Source: an uncultured Bacteroidales bacterium
GTDB taxonomy: Bacteria > Bacteroidota > Bacteroidia > Bacteroidales > Paludibacteraceae
Direction of reading: 5' to 3'
Assembly: GCA_937910305.1 (NCBI GenBank)
Contig: CALEPS010000159.1
Location: forward strand, 1-26,890
Length of the DNA: 26,890 nt
Shown: piece after piece, positions 14,496-21,324 of the stretch
How the letters are laid out: each line of letters opens with the position of its first letter
How positions within the stretch are numbered: position 1 is the stretch's first letter
The notes under the pieces: generated by a model
The model's database searches: none
What the model saw: the letters and a program-made list of their open reading frames with translations, nothing else
What the model was told of the DNA's origin: nothing
Position numbers and translations under genes: made by a program

Positions 14496-14954
14496 ATGCG
14501 CACGCGCATATACAACGGCAAGGAGCAGATCTTCTGCGAGTGGCGCAAGCGATGGGTGCGTCTTACGCCCGAAGAATGGGTCCGCCAACAGCTCCTTCAC
14601 CGCCTGGTGGAGGACTATGGCTATCCCGCTTCCCTCATCGCCGTGGAGCAGGCTATCTCGGTAGGAGAGACGAAAAAAAGATGTGACGCAGTAGTCTATA
14701 CTAACACTTTCTCCTCTCCCTCTCCTAAGGAGAGGGGTGGGGTGAGGTTTCTATCTCCCCTCATGATCATCGAATGTAAAGCCGAGACCGTACCGCTGTC
14801 ACAGAAGACGCTCGACCAGGCTATAACTTATAACAGAAAACTAAACGTGCCTCACCTGTTGCTATGCAACGGTATCCAGGCCCTCTATGTACATGGAAAC
14901 AATACTTACACTCCAGGAATCCCTCGATACGCCGACCTTCTACGGGGTCAATAA
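14496..14954 (+). CDS. Small HsdR_N-like (PD-(D/E)xK fold) protein
   Basis: This 152-residue protein resembles the N-terminal nuclease-fold domain of type I restriction subunits, as found alone in many Bacteroidota. Its core is EEWVRQQLLHRLVEDYGYP, then RCDAVVY and, after an insert, MIIECKAETVPLSQKTLDQAITYN, giving the D...ExK pattern expected at a metal site. No HsdM, HsdS or helicase is nearby, so it is not part of a type I system; the role is unknown. A palindrome-encoded stretch (SSPSPKERGGVRFLS) separates the catalytic Asp strand from the ExK strand. Its 3' end overlaps phoH by 62-68 bases in another frame, which suggests coupled translation. Confidence 0.75.
   Translation: MRTRIYNGKEQIFCEWRKRWVRLTPEEWVRQQLLHRLVEDYGYPASLIAVEQAISVGETKKRCDAVVYTNTFSSPSPKERGGVRFLSPLMIIECKAETVPLSQKTLDQAITYNRKLNVPHLLLCNGIQALYVHGNNTYTPGIPRYADLLRGQ
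14718..14746 (+). repeat. REP-like palindrome inside the HsdR_N gene
   Basis: A perfect 8-bp stem ccctctcc/ggagaggg with loop taa lies at 14718-14736, followed by gtggggtgagg. It is translated in frame as SPSPKERGGVR. Confidence 0.8.
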
Positions 14955-15825
14955 CGGGAATATCCTTTGCTTGAAGAACCAGCACCCGGATGTACGTGTC
15001 GTCGCACGCGGCTATCAGGTCAAAGTGACGGGTGCGGACTCCGCCGTCGAGCGGTTCGAACGCTCACTCCGTCTCTGCGAGAACTTCTGCATCCGCAATA
15101 ACCGCCTTACGGAGCAGGATATACTGATGCTGCTGCATGGCGACAAGCCCCAGGAGCAGGCAACGGACAACCTCATCCTTCATGGTGTCAACGGCAAGTC
15201 TATCTATGCGCGCTCCACCAACCAGCAGGCGCTCGTCAAAGCATACGAAGAGAACGACCTCCTCTTCGCTGTCGGACCTGCCGGATCGGGCAAGACCTAT
15301 ACCGCTATCGCACTCGCCGTGCGCGCGCTTAAAAACAAAGAGGTGAGACGCATCATCCTCTCCCGTCCCGCTGTCGAAGCAGGGGAGAAACTGGGATTCC
15401 TGCCGGGAGACATGAAAGACAAGATCGACCCCTATCTGCAACCGCTCTATGACGCGCTTCAGGACATGATTCCTGCTGCCAAACTGACCGAATACATGGA
15501 GAAAGGTACTATCCAGATAGCGCCGCTGGCTTTCATGAGAGGACGGACACTCGGCGATGCGGTCGTCATCCTCGACGAGGCGCAGAACACGACGGCGCTG
15601 CAACTCAAGATGTTCCTCACGCGACTTGGATTAGGCGGTAAGATGATCGTCACGGGTGATATGACCCAGATAGACCTGCCGCCTACCCAGAAATCCGGAC
15701 TCCGGGACGCGCTCGAACGCTTCCGGGGAATTAAAGGAATCAAGATGATCGAGTTTAACGAGAAGGATATCGTCCGCCATCCGCTGGTGAAGAAGATCGT
15801 AGCGGCTTATAGCGAGAATAAGTAG
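14887..15825 (+). CDS. phoH: PhoH-family ATPase (YbeZ-like)
   Basis: This cytoplasmic P-loop ATPase is associated by family with RNA metabolism and ribosome maturation, often with YbeY, which is not in this window. In the 312-residue protein an N-terminal region (LCLKNQHPDVRVVARGYQVKV) precedes the ATPase core, which has Walker A in VGPAGSGKTY, SRPAVEAGEKLGFLPGD, Walker B in VVILDEAQNTT, and VTGDMTQIDLP. The start may be 14887 or the ATG at 14893; both are inside the upstream gene. The last 19 bases overlap the convergent aroB gene tail to tail. Confidence 0.93.
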   Translation: MYMETILTLQESLDTPTFYGVNNGNILCLKNQHPDVRVVARGYQVKVTGADSAVERFERSLRLCENFCIRNNRLTEQDILMLLHGDKPQEQATDNLILHGVNGKSIYARSTNQQALVKAYEENDLLFAVGPAGSGKTYTAIALAVRALKNKEVRRIILSRPAVEAGEKLGFLPGDMKDKIDPYLQPLYDALQDMIPAAKLTEYMEKGTIQIAPLAFMRGRTLGDAVVILDEAQNTTALQLKMFLTRLGLGGKMIVTGDMTQIDLPPTQKSGLRDALERFRGIKGIKMIEFNEKDIVRHPLVKKIVAAYSENK

Positions 15826-16862
15826 TCCAAGGCTTCCCCGGCTTCCGGCTCTGTGATCACCTCGTTGATGACCGGTTCGCCTATATCACGTAGGAGCGTG
15901 CAGTTGATTTCACCTGCGCGCTCGTTCTTTTTGTCACACCGCATCAGTTCTATCAACCGGGACCGGTCGGAACACTTGCACTGCGGCCGCCCGTAGTATT
16001 CTGTCATGAGCCGCGTCAGCTGCTGCAACGGCTCTTTAGGGCAGCCGAGCCGGACTACGGACAGGTACAGCTCCGCGATCATACCGTATACCACCGCATA
16101 ACCATGAGGAATAATTGTGAATTGTGAATTGTGAATTATTAATTGTTCTATCGCATGCCCGAACGTGTGTCCGAAGTTCAGCACCTTGCGCAACCCTTCC
16201 TCTTTCGGATCAGCTGCTACAATCCGCTCCTTCGCCTCCACGCATGCCTTGATCAGCGGTGTCAGGCTCTCTATAGGCATGGTGTCCAAGTCATAACGCA
16301 TCAACGCCTCCCACAGCCGGTCACTGTCCTTCGTACATCGTACATCCTTCCTTCGTACATCAACCAGTCCCATCTTCAGCATCTCTCCAAAACCGCTCAG
16401 CATCTCTCGCGCAGGCAGCGTCTCTAACCATCCGGGCCATATCAGCGTCTCCACCGGCGGATAAAAAGCACCGATGCTGTTCTTCAACCCTCTGTAGTTG
16501 ATGCCGGTCTTGCCGCCCGTCGAGGCATCCACCATCGCTAACAGCGTGGTCGGAACAGCCACCCAGTCGATACCGCGCTTGTAGGTCGAGGCTGCAAAAC
16601 CCGCTATGTCCGTCAACACACCGCCGCCGATAGCTACCAGCAGACCGCGCCGCGTCACACCTTTCTCAAGCAGAAAATCCCACACCCGCTCTACCGTCTC
16701 TATCTTTTTCTGCGCTTCGCCCCCCTTCAGCCATAAACACGGACCTTCTAACAGCTGACGGCTGACAGTTGACGGCTGAAGGCTTTCATCCATCACCACC
16801 ACCGCTTCGTCGTAACGGCTGACAAGGCTGTCTAACGCGCTATGTATATCTTCGCAAAACAT
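15807..16862 (-). CDS. aroB: 3-dehydroquinate synthase AroB, with three repeat-encoded inserts
   Basis: This NAD- and zinc-dependent enzyme converts DAHP to 3-dehydroquinate, the second step of the shikimate pathway. The 351-residue protein retains IGGGVLTDIAGFAAS, the PTTLLAMVDASTGGKTGIN core, GFGEMLKMGL (zinc Glu), LNFGHTFGHAIEQL (zinc His) and HGYAVVYGM (second zinc His). Three stretches look foreign: STVSRQLLEG near the N-terminus (16753-16780), VRRKDVRCTKD (16328-16360) and IIHNSQFTII (16114-16148) just before HGYAV. Each coincides with a short repeat. They fall in places consistent with surface loops, so the enzyme is probably functional. It has its own promoter and ends overlapping phoH. 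Confidence 0.93.
   Translation of the reverse strand: MFCEDIHSALDSLVSRYDEAVVVMDESLQPSTVSRQLLEGPCLWLKGGEAQKKIETVERVWDFLLEKGVTRRGLLVAIGGGVLTDIAGFAASTYKRGIDWVAVPTTLLAMVDASTGGKTGINYRGLKNSIGAFYPPVETLIWPGWLETLPAREMLSGFGEMLKMGLVDVRRKDVRCTKDSDRLWEALMRYDLDTMPIESLTPLIKACVEAKERIVAADPKEEGLRKVLNFGHTFGHAIEQLIIHNSQFTIIPHGYAVVYGMIAELYLSVVRLGCPKEPLQQLTRLMTEYYGRPQCKCSDRSRLIELMRCDKKNERAGEINCTLLRDIGEPVINEVITEPEAGEALDYLFSL
16114..16148 (-). repeat. ATTGTGA heptads inside aroB
   Basis: The plus-strand units are attgtga three times, then attatta and attgttc. On the coding strand they are read in frame as LIIHNSQFTII, between the two zinc-His motifs. Confidence 0.85.
16328..16360 (-). repeat. 33-bp dispersed element, copy 2 (aroB)
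   Basis: On the coding strand it matches 30 of 33 bases of the HD-gene element at 8978-9010. It is translated in the same frame as DVRRKDVRCTK. Confidence 0.85.
16753..16780 (-). repeat. GCTGACR heptads inside aroB
   Basis: The plus-strand units are agctgac, ggctgac, agttgac and ggctgaa. The coding strand reads through them as QPSTVSRQLL. Confidence 0.75.
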
Positions 16863-16904
16863 TCTGTCTCACTTCCCGTTAAGTGCTCATCTGTTAATTT
16901 CGTG

Positions 16905-16936
16905 CAAATATACTGCAAATAAATGATATACGCAAG
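16905..16936 (-). promoter_or_regulatory. Promoter for aroB
   Basis: The minus-strand -7 element TATATTTG (16912-16905) fits TAnnTTTG. A TTG-containing -33 element lies about 20 bases upstream. The leader to the aroB ATG would be about 35 bases. Confidence 0.6.
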
Positions 16937-16973
16937 TAATTCCGCAACTTTTTATGATTTTTCTTCTCAAATC

Positions 16974-17005
16974 CTTGTGTAATTCTGCAAAAAATTGTAC
17001 CTTTG
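16974..17005 (+). promoter_or_regulatory. Orphan Bacteroidota-type promoter
   Basis: TACCTTTG at 16998-17005 is a strong -7 match. CTTG at 16974-16977 is 20 bases upstream. No convincing coding frame follows; the nearest gene starts 450 bases later behind its own promoter. Confidence 0.6.
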
Positions 17006-17011
17006 CAGCGG

Positions 17012-17205
17012 AATAAGTTATAAAAAAAGAGATTGGACAGCAGGTAGAATAGATGTAGCACCGTATTGTGATGTTCGGGATGAGAAATAATCGTGCCCTT
17101 GTGGCCAAGAATGACGAATGAGTGCTAATTTACTCACGGGTCATTTACGACTCATTTAGCACTCATTTAGCACTCATTCTCGAACCGTTCTGTCCCCTTT
17201 TTTGC
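17012..17205 (+). ncRNA. Candidate non-coding RNA from the orphan promoter
   Basis: A transcript from the promoter at 16974-17005 would start near 17012. It would run through a region without a credible ORF and reach a perfect 13-bp inverted repeat (17116-17128 with 17167-17179), then a C/T-rich run ccccttttttg near 17195-17205 that could end it. I do not recognise it as 6S, tmRNA, SRP or RNase P RNA. It could also be an untranslated leader or a decayed gene. Confidence 0.3.
17116..17179. repeat. 13-bp inverted repeat with 11-bp direct repeats
   Basis: gaatgagtgctaa at 17116-17128 is the exact reverse complement of 17167-17179. The 3' arm is part of 11-bp direct repeats (actcatttagc at 17150-17160 and 17161-17171, then a partial copy). 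Confidence 0.85.
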
Positions 17206-17231
17206 ATTGTTGTACCTTCGACAATATTCTA

Positions 17232-17394
17232 CGACCGTCCACAGGACGCTCGATCGAGCGGAGCTCTTCACCCGCCATAGATGGGGCCCCCTTCGAAAGT
17301 ACGGTCGCATCCTGCAGACCATATGCAGAATCTGCGATAAATTTTAGCAGGGCTGTGGCCCTTTGTTTCATGCTATTTTGCTAAAAATTATCGC
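17232..17394. other. Structured, gene-free segment with several inverted repeats
   Basis: cgaccgt (17232-17238) pairs with acggtcg (17301-17307) and encloses the perfect palindrome CGCTCGATCGAGCG (17247-17260). Further on, 17334-17348 pairs with 17380-17394 over 15 bases with one mismatch, with an inner agggc/gccct stem. The segment is GC-richer than its surroundings. I recognise neither a protein nor a known RNA in it. Confidence 0.5.
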
Positions 17395-17399
17395 TTATT

Positions 17400-17431
17400 C
17401 TTGCATATGTGCAATTTTTGTTGTACCTTTG
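17400..17431 (+). promoter_or_regulatory. Promoter for the thioredoxin-like gene
   Basis: TACCTTTG at 17424-17431 has a CTTG-type -33 element at 17400-17403, 20 bases upstream. Initiation near 17438 rules out an N-terminal extension from 17363 and fixes the gene start at 17456. Confidence 0.75.
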
Positions 17432-17455
17432 TACCCGATTTTAAAATGGCTTACT

Positions 17456-17986
17456 ATGCGTAAATTCTTTTTGATACTCTCTCTTTGTCTCTTCGCCCTT
17501 GCAGGGACGGCGGAGGATGTGGTCTATCTGACCACCGCGCAGTTCCGCGAGAGGATATTCGATTACAAAGACAGCAGGGAATGGCAATACAAGGGCGACA
17601 AACCCTGCGTGATAGATTTCTATACCACTTGGTGCGGACCATGCAAACGCCTCGCACCGATCATGGAGGAACTGAGCCAGACATATTGCGACCAGGTCAT
17701 TTTCTATAAAGCCGACACGGAACGCGAACGCGAACTGGCGTATGTCTTCGGAATCAACTCCATTCCGCAGGTGCTGTATATCCCCACCGAAGGAAAACCG
17801 TTGCTCCTCAAAGGGCTGTATCCGAAGGAAAATATAGTGCGAATCATTGATGAGTTCCTGCTGGCGAATGTGCAGCAAGAACCGGAACAACCGGCGGTTC
17901 AGGAACCGGTAACACCCCCTGCCCAACCGGAGAAGAAGAAATCGTGGTGGGAGCGTTGGAAAGAGAAAAGACGTAAGAAAAAATAA
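17456..17986 (+). CDS. Exported thioredoxin-fold protein with basic C-terminal tail
   Basis: This is a probable periplasmic or exported thiol-disulfide protein of 176 residues. The signal peptide MRKFFLILSLCLFALAGTA is followed by a thioredoxin domain with DFYTTWCGPCKRLAP, the redox CGPC, and the cis-proline region NSIPQVLY. After the domain comes a Pro/Gln/Glu-rich linker (EPEQPAVQEPVTPPAQP) and a very basic tail, KKKSWWERWKEKRRKKK. Such tails could hold the protein against membrane lipid or nucleic acid; that is inference. The start at 17456 was chosen from the promoter position and the signal peptide. The antiporter gene follows after 5 bases, so the two are probably co-transcribed. The redox partner is not evident. 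Confidence 0.88.
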   Translation: MRKFFLILSLCLFALAGTAEDVVYLTTAQFRERIFDYKDSREWQYKGDKPCVIDFYTTWCGPCKRLAPIMEELSQTYCDQVIFYKADTERERELAYVFGINSIPQVLYIPTEGKPLLLKGLYPKENIVRIIDEFLLANVQQEPEQPAVQEPVTPPAQPEKKKSWWERWKEKRRKKK

Positions 17987-17991
17987 AGCAA

Positions 17992-19605
17992 ATGCAGGTA
18001 GAGTTAGTCTTATTAATTTTGTCGCTGCTGTTTTTCGTCAGCATCTTTGCAGACAAGATCGGTTATAAATACGGTGTACCGGCACTGTTGTTGTTTCTTA
18101 TAGTAGGAATGTTGTTCGGCTCCCAGGGACTGGGCGCCGTATGGGGCGGAAAAGGTATGGCTATCGAGACCGGATCCGCACAGGCGATCAGTACGCTTGC
18201 GATGTGTATCATCCTCTTCACCGGAGGAATGGAAACCAAACTGAGTGACATCAGATCGGTCCTGGTGCCCGGAGTGACGCTGGCTACCTTGGGAGTACTT
18301 ATCACATGCGTCGTAACAGGCGTGCTCATCTATCTTATCTTCGGATGGATCAACGCCGTAGCGAGCGTCTCTATCTGGTTCGCGCTGCTGATGGCGGCGA
18401 CCATGAGCAGTACCGACAGCGCAAGCGTGTTCTCCATACTCCGCACGAACGGAATAGGGCTCAAACATAACCTGCGGCCGCTCTTGGAACTCGAGTCCGG
18501 AGCAAACGACCCTATGGCGTATGTGCTCACTACAACCCTCATCAGCGTCGTAGTGGGGATGGATGCAGAGGCTGCCGGAGGGGCCCGGGTGGAAGCCCTG
18601 CCTATCGTACAGACGATAATAATACAGCTGGTGATGGGAGCGGTCCTGGGACTCGCTTTCGGACGGGGACTTGTCATGCTCATGAGACGGGTCAAACTGG
18701 GAAACGAAGCCCTGTACCCGATCATGGTGCTCACGGCTTGTATCTTTATTTTCTCCGTCACTTATTACCTCCAGGGCAACACCTATCTGGCGGTCTATGT
18801 AGGCGGACTGATCATCGGCAATAGCAAGTTCGCACGAAAAAGGCAGACACAGTCGTTCTTCAACGGACTGACATGGCTCAGCCAGCTTGTGATGTTCCTG
18901 ATGCTGGGACTGATGGTCAAACCTGCGGAGTTTCTGGACTACCATGTGTGGCTGCCATGTCTCATCATCAGTATAGTGATGGTGTTTATATCCCGTCCGG
19001 TAGCCGTTTATCTGTGCATGCTGCCTTTCCGGGAGTACCGGCAGAGAGACAAACTGATGCTGAGTTGGGTGGGGCTCAAAGGTGCCGTACCTATTATCTT
19101 CGCGATCATGTGCAAAGCCAACGGTGTGCCGGGAGCGGACATGGTCTTCAATATCGTCTTCCTCTGTACACTCGTCTCGCTGCTGGTGCAAGGTACGACG
19201 CTCACCTATGTGGCTTCAAGGCTCGAACTGGCCACCGTGCCGCAGGAGGGACGGACGCTGGAGTATTTCGATATTGACCTGCCGGACGAGATCCAGTCTT
19301 CCGCTAACGAGATAGAGGTATCCGAAGACATGCTGGCGAAAGGCTCCACGCTCCGCGACGTCAAACTGCCTCCGCACACCCTTGTGGTCATGGTTCGCAG
19401 AGGCGAGGATTTCTTCGTGCCTACAGGCGTCAGCGAGTTGCAGAAAGGAGACCAGCTGCTGGTGATCAGCGACAAGGATGCGGAGGCAAGCTACAAACAG
19501 ATGACAGACGCAGCCGAGGAAGAGGCACAATGGCGAGCTGACATGAAGGAACGGGCGAAAGCACGATGGGACAAAGCCACCGCTTGGATGCACAAGAAAA
19601 GGTGA
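17992..19605 (+). CDS. nhaP2: CPA1-type K+(Na+)/H+ antiporter with C-terminal RCK_C domain (CvrA/NhaP2-like)
   Basis: This inner-membrane monovalent cation/proton antiporter has 537 residues. Residues 1 to about 400 form roughly 12 transmembrane segments, beginning VELVLLILSLLFFVSIFADKI. The exchanger core motifs are STDSASVFSIL and LESGANDPMAYVLT, the latter carrying the conserved Asn-Asp pair. The C-terminal part (about 440-510: VSEDMLAKGSTLRDVKLPPHT and LQKGDQLLVIS) is a TrkA-C/RCK_C regulatory domain, typical of the CvrA/NhaP2 group that exports K+ and protects cell volume. A charged tail follows. It is encoded 5 bases after the thioredoxin-like gene. Confidence 0.9.
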   Translation: MQVELVLLILSLLFFVSIFADKIGYKYGVPALLLFLIVGMLFGSQGLGAVWGGKGMAIETGSAQAISTLAMCIILFTGGMETKLSDIRSVLVPGVTLATLGVLITCVVTGVLIYLIFGWINAVASVSIWFALLMAATMSSTDSASVFSILRTNGIGLKHNLRPLLELESGANDPMAYVLTTTLISVVVGMDAEAAGGARVEALPIVQTIIIQLVMGAVLGLAFGRGLVMLMRRVKLGNEALYPIMVLTACIFIFSVTYYLQGNTYLAVYVGGLIIGNSKFARKRQTQSFFNGLTWLSQLVMFLMLGLMVKPAEFLDYHVWLPCLIISIVMVFISRPVAVYLCMLPFREYRQRDKLMLSWVGLKGAVPIIFAIMCKANGVPGADMVFNIVFLCTLVSLLVQGTTLTYVASRLELATVPQEGRTLEYFDIDLPDEIQSSANEIEVSEDMLAKGSTLRDVKLPPHTLVVMVRRGEDFFVPTGVSELQKGDQLLVISDKDAEASYKQMTDAAEEEAQWRADMKERAKARWDKATAWMHKKR

Positions 19606-19611
19606 TGGAGG

Positions 19612-19646
19612 ATTTATGATTTATAATTTATGATTTATAATTGATA
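19612..19646 (+). repeat. ATTTATR heptads between the antiporter and SDR genes
   Basis: Five consecutive 7-bp units: atttatg, atttata, atttatg, atttata, attgata. They end six bases before the ATG of the SDR gene. Confidence 0.9.
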
Positions 19647-19651
19647 ATAAT

Positions 19652-21295
19652 ATGAAAACAACAGTTTTTCTAACCGGTGCTACGGGCACTATGGGCTATG
19701 CCGGCATGACGGAGATCCTGAAATACCCGGACCGCTATGAGCTGCGGATCCTGGCTCGCCCCAGCAAGAAGAACAAAGAACTGCTGCAACCCCTCAACTC
19801 CCGGCACCCGGAGCTCAGTATTATCTGGGGAGACCTGACCAAGTACGAAGACGTGCTGAAAGGAGTCAGCGGAGCAGACATAGTGCTGCATGTGGGAGGC
19901 ATGGTCTCGCCGCAGGCGGACTACCGTCCCAAGGCTACGCTGAGGACCAACATAACGGCAGCGGAGAACATCACAAAGGCCATACTGGCGCAACCCGACG
20001 ACCAACAGCCCAAAGTGGTATATATAGGTTCGGTGGCGCAGATGGGCGACAGACGGGAACCGCTTCATTGGGGAAGGGCCGGAGACCCTATATGCGTGTC
20101 GGCTTATGACCATTACGGACTGACCAAAGTGCAGGCGGAGAGAATCATTACCAACTCGGGGATCAAGAAATGGGTCTCCCTCCGCCAGTCCGGAATACTC
20201 TATCCGGCTATTCTGAAGAACTACGACCCGATCATGTTCCATGTCCCTATTCGGGGCGTCCTGGAATGGGCTACGGTGGAGGACAGCGGACGGCTTCTGG
20301 AGAGAGTATGCCGGCCCGAAGTGCCGGAGGAATTCTGGAAGAGATACTACAATATCGGTTCGGGAAAAGAGTACCGCCTCTCTAACTATGAGTTCGAGAA
20401 CCTTCTGCTTGACAGCATCGGATGTCCCAAGCCGGAGAAGATTTTTAACGCCAACTGGTTCACTACCCGCAATTTCCACGGCATGTGGTATATTGACGGC
20501 GACAAACTGGAGGAATACCTGCATTTCCGCGCCAACGTGCCGGTGAAGGAGTATTTCGCCCAAATGGCAAAAGCCGACTCTCTGCCCGGCGGAATCAAGT
20601 TCGCCGCCAAGACACGTATAGCCAAACTCTTCCCGCATTGCGTGAAAGCCGCTATGTGGTTCATGGCTAACAGCAAGGAGCACGGCACGCAATGGTGGAT
20701 CAAAGGCGCAGAGTCGAAAGACGAAAGCCGAAAGTCGAAAGCCCTCCAACGTATATCCGCTTATTACGGATCGCTCGAGGCATACAAGGCTATTCCCGAC
20801 TGGGCGCATTTCGACGTGAGCCACAACAGCGAGACACCTGTGCTCTTGGATCACGGCTACGACGAGTCCAAACCCATGGAGGAACTGAGTATGGACGACC
20901 TGCGCAAGGCGGCGCTTTTCCGCGGAGGCAAATGCCTCGGAACGGCAAAAGGAGACAAAGCGCCGGAGAAGAAGGAACTGAAAGGACTCGACCTATGGGA
21001 CACACAGATACTATGGGAGGACGCGAACGGAAACACGTTCGAAGCTACACCGCGTCTCATCCTCCTCGGCGGACACTGGTCGCCCTACGACATGCCTCTC
21101 CCCTATGACGAGAAGACCATCAAGAAGATGAATGCTCAACTTTCAACTTTCAACTTTCAACTTTCAACTATTCCTTGGCACTGGGACCGCGTTGCAAAGC
21201 AAAACCCGTTCTTCGCACAACTGTGGGCACCGCTGCATGAACCAGGAGAAGACAATATCTACGGACCCGAGATCTTCGACGGCTGGGAGAAATAA
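19652..21295 (+). CDS. NAD-dependent epimerase/dehydratase (extended SDR) with long C-terminal extension
   Basis: This 547-residue protein has a Rossmann domain at residues 1-300: VFLTGATGTMGYAG for NAD(P) binding, GDLTKYED, YIGSVAQMGD and the catalytic YxxxK in YDHYGLTK. The substrate is unknown. After about residue 340 comes a 200-residue extension that is not part of the SDR fold. It includes LRKAALFRGGKCLG and FEATPRLILLGGHWSPYDMP, which look like a treble-clef zinc finger (DUF4379-like) whose cysteines are replaced (SPYD instead of CPxC). The end reads WDRVAKQNPFFAQLW. Two heptad repeats are translated inside the extension: ESKDESRKSK (20713-20740) and QLSTFNFQLST (21137-21171). I expect a cytoplasmic oxidoreductase but cannot name the reaction. 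Confidence 0.8.
   Translation: MKTTVFLTGATGTMGYAGMTEILKYPDRYELRILARPSKKNKELLQPLNSRHPELSIIWGDLTKYEDVLKGVSGADIVLHVGGMVSPQADYRPKATLRTNITAAENITKAILAQPDDQQPKVVYIGSVAQMGDRREPLHWGRAGDPICVSAYDHYGLTKVQAERIITNSGIKKWVSLRQSGILYPAILKNYDPIMFHVPIRGVLEWATVEDSGRLLERVCRPEVPEEFWKRYYNIGSGKEYRLSNYEFENLLLDSIGCPKPEKIFNANWFTTRNFHGMWYIDGDKLEEYLHFRANVPVKEYFAQMAKADSLPGGIKFAAKTRIAKLFPHCVKAAMWFMANSKEHGTQWWIKGAESKDESRKSKALQRISAYYGSLEAYKAIPDWAHFDVSHNSETPVLLDHGYDESKPMEELSMDDLRKAALFRGGKCLGTAKGDKAPEKKELKGLDLWDTQILWEDANGNTFEATPRLILLGGHWSPYDMPLPYDEKTIKKMNAQLSTFNFQLSTIPWHWDRVAKQNPFFAQLWAPLHEPGEDNIYGPEIFDGWEK
20713..20740 (+). repeat. GTCGAAA heptads inside the SDR gene
   Basis: The units gtcgaaa, gacgaaa, gccgaaa and gtcgaaa are read in frame as SKDESRKSKA, just after the KGAE that closes the preceding helix-like region. 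Confidence 0.85.
21137..21171 (+). repeat. CAACTTT heptads inside the SDR gene
   Basis: Four exact caacttt units plus caactat are read in frame as QLSTFNFQLST. This is the reverse complement of the GTTGAAA repeat at 4545-4572. Confidence 0.9.
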
Positions 21296-21324
21296 ATGGT
21301 AAATGTGAAAAATAAGTAAATGTA
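21294..21324 (+). repeat. ATG-rich spacer at the SDR/helicase junction
   Basis: The TAA of the SDR gene is followed by AAATGGTAAATGTGAAAA and AGTAAATG words, like the other ATG-rich junctions. The helicase start at 21320 is the last ATG of the tract. Confidence 0.6.

Noticed and set aside
14496..14954. Part of a type I restriction-modification system
   Set aside because: Only the small HsdR_N-like fold is present. No methylase, specificity or helicase subunit is nearby, and the neighbours are housekeeping genes.
16887..17108. Minus-strand 73-codon frame upstream of aroB
   Set aside because: It crosses the aroB promoter and has atypical composition with no family resemblance.
17232..17307. 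Possible tRNA: 76 bases closed by a 7-bp stem with a TTCGAA-like loop
   Set aside because: The T-arm and anticodon arm cannot be paired in the correct positions.
17174..17371. Minus-strand 65-codon frame in the aroB/thioredoxin spacer
   Set aside because: It has no recognisable family or promoter and lies over inverted repeats that suggest structure rather than coding. It was not called as a gene, but conservation testing could change this.
17363..17455. N-terminal extension of the thioredoxin-like protein
   Set aside because: The extension would start upstream of the promoter's -7 element (17424-17431). The signal peptide starts at 17456.
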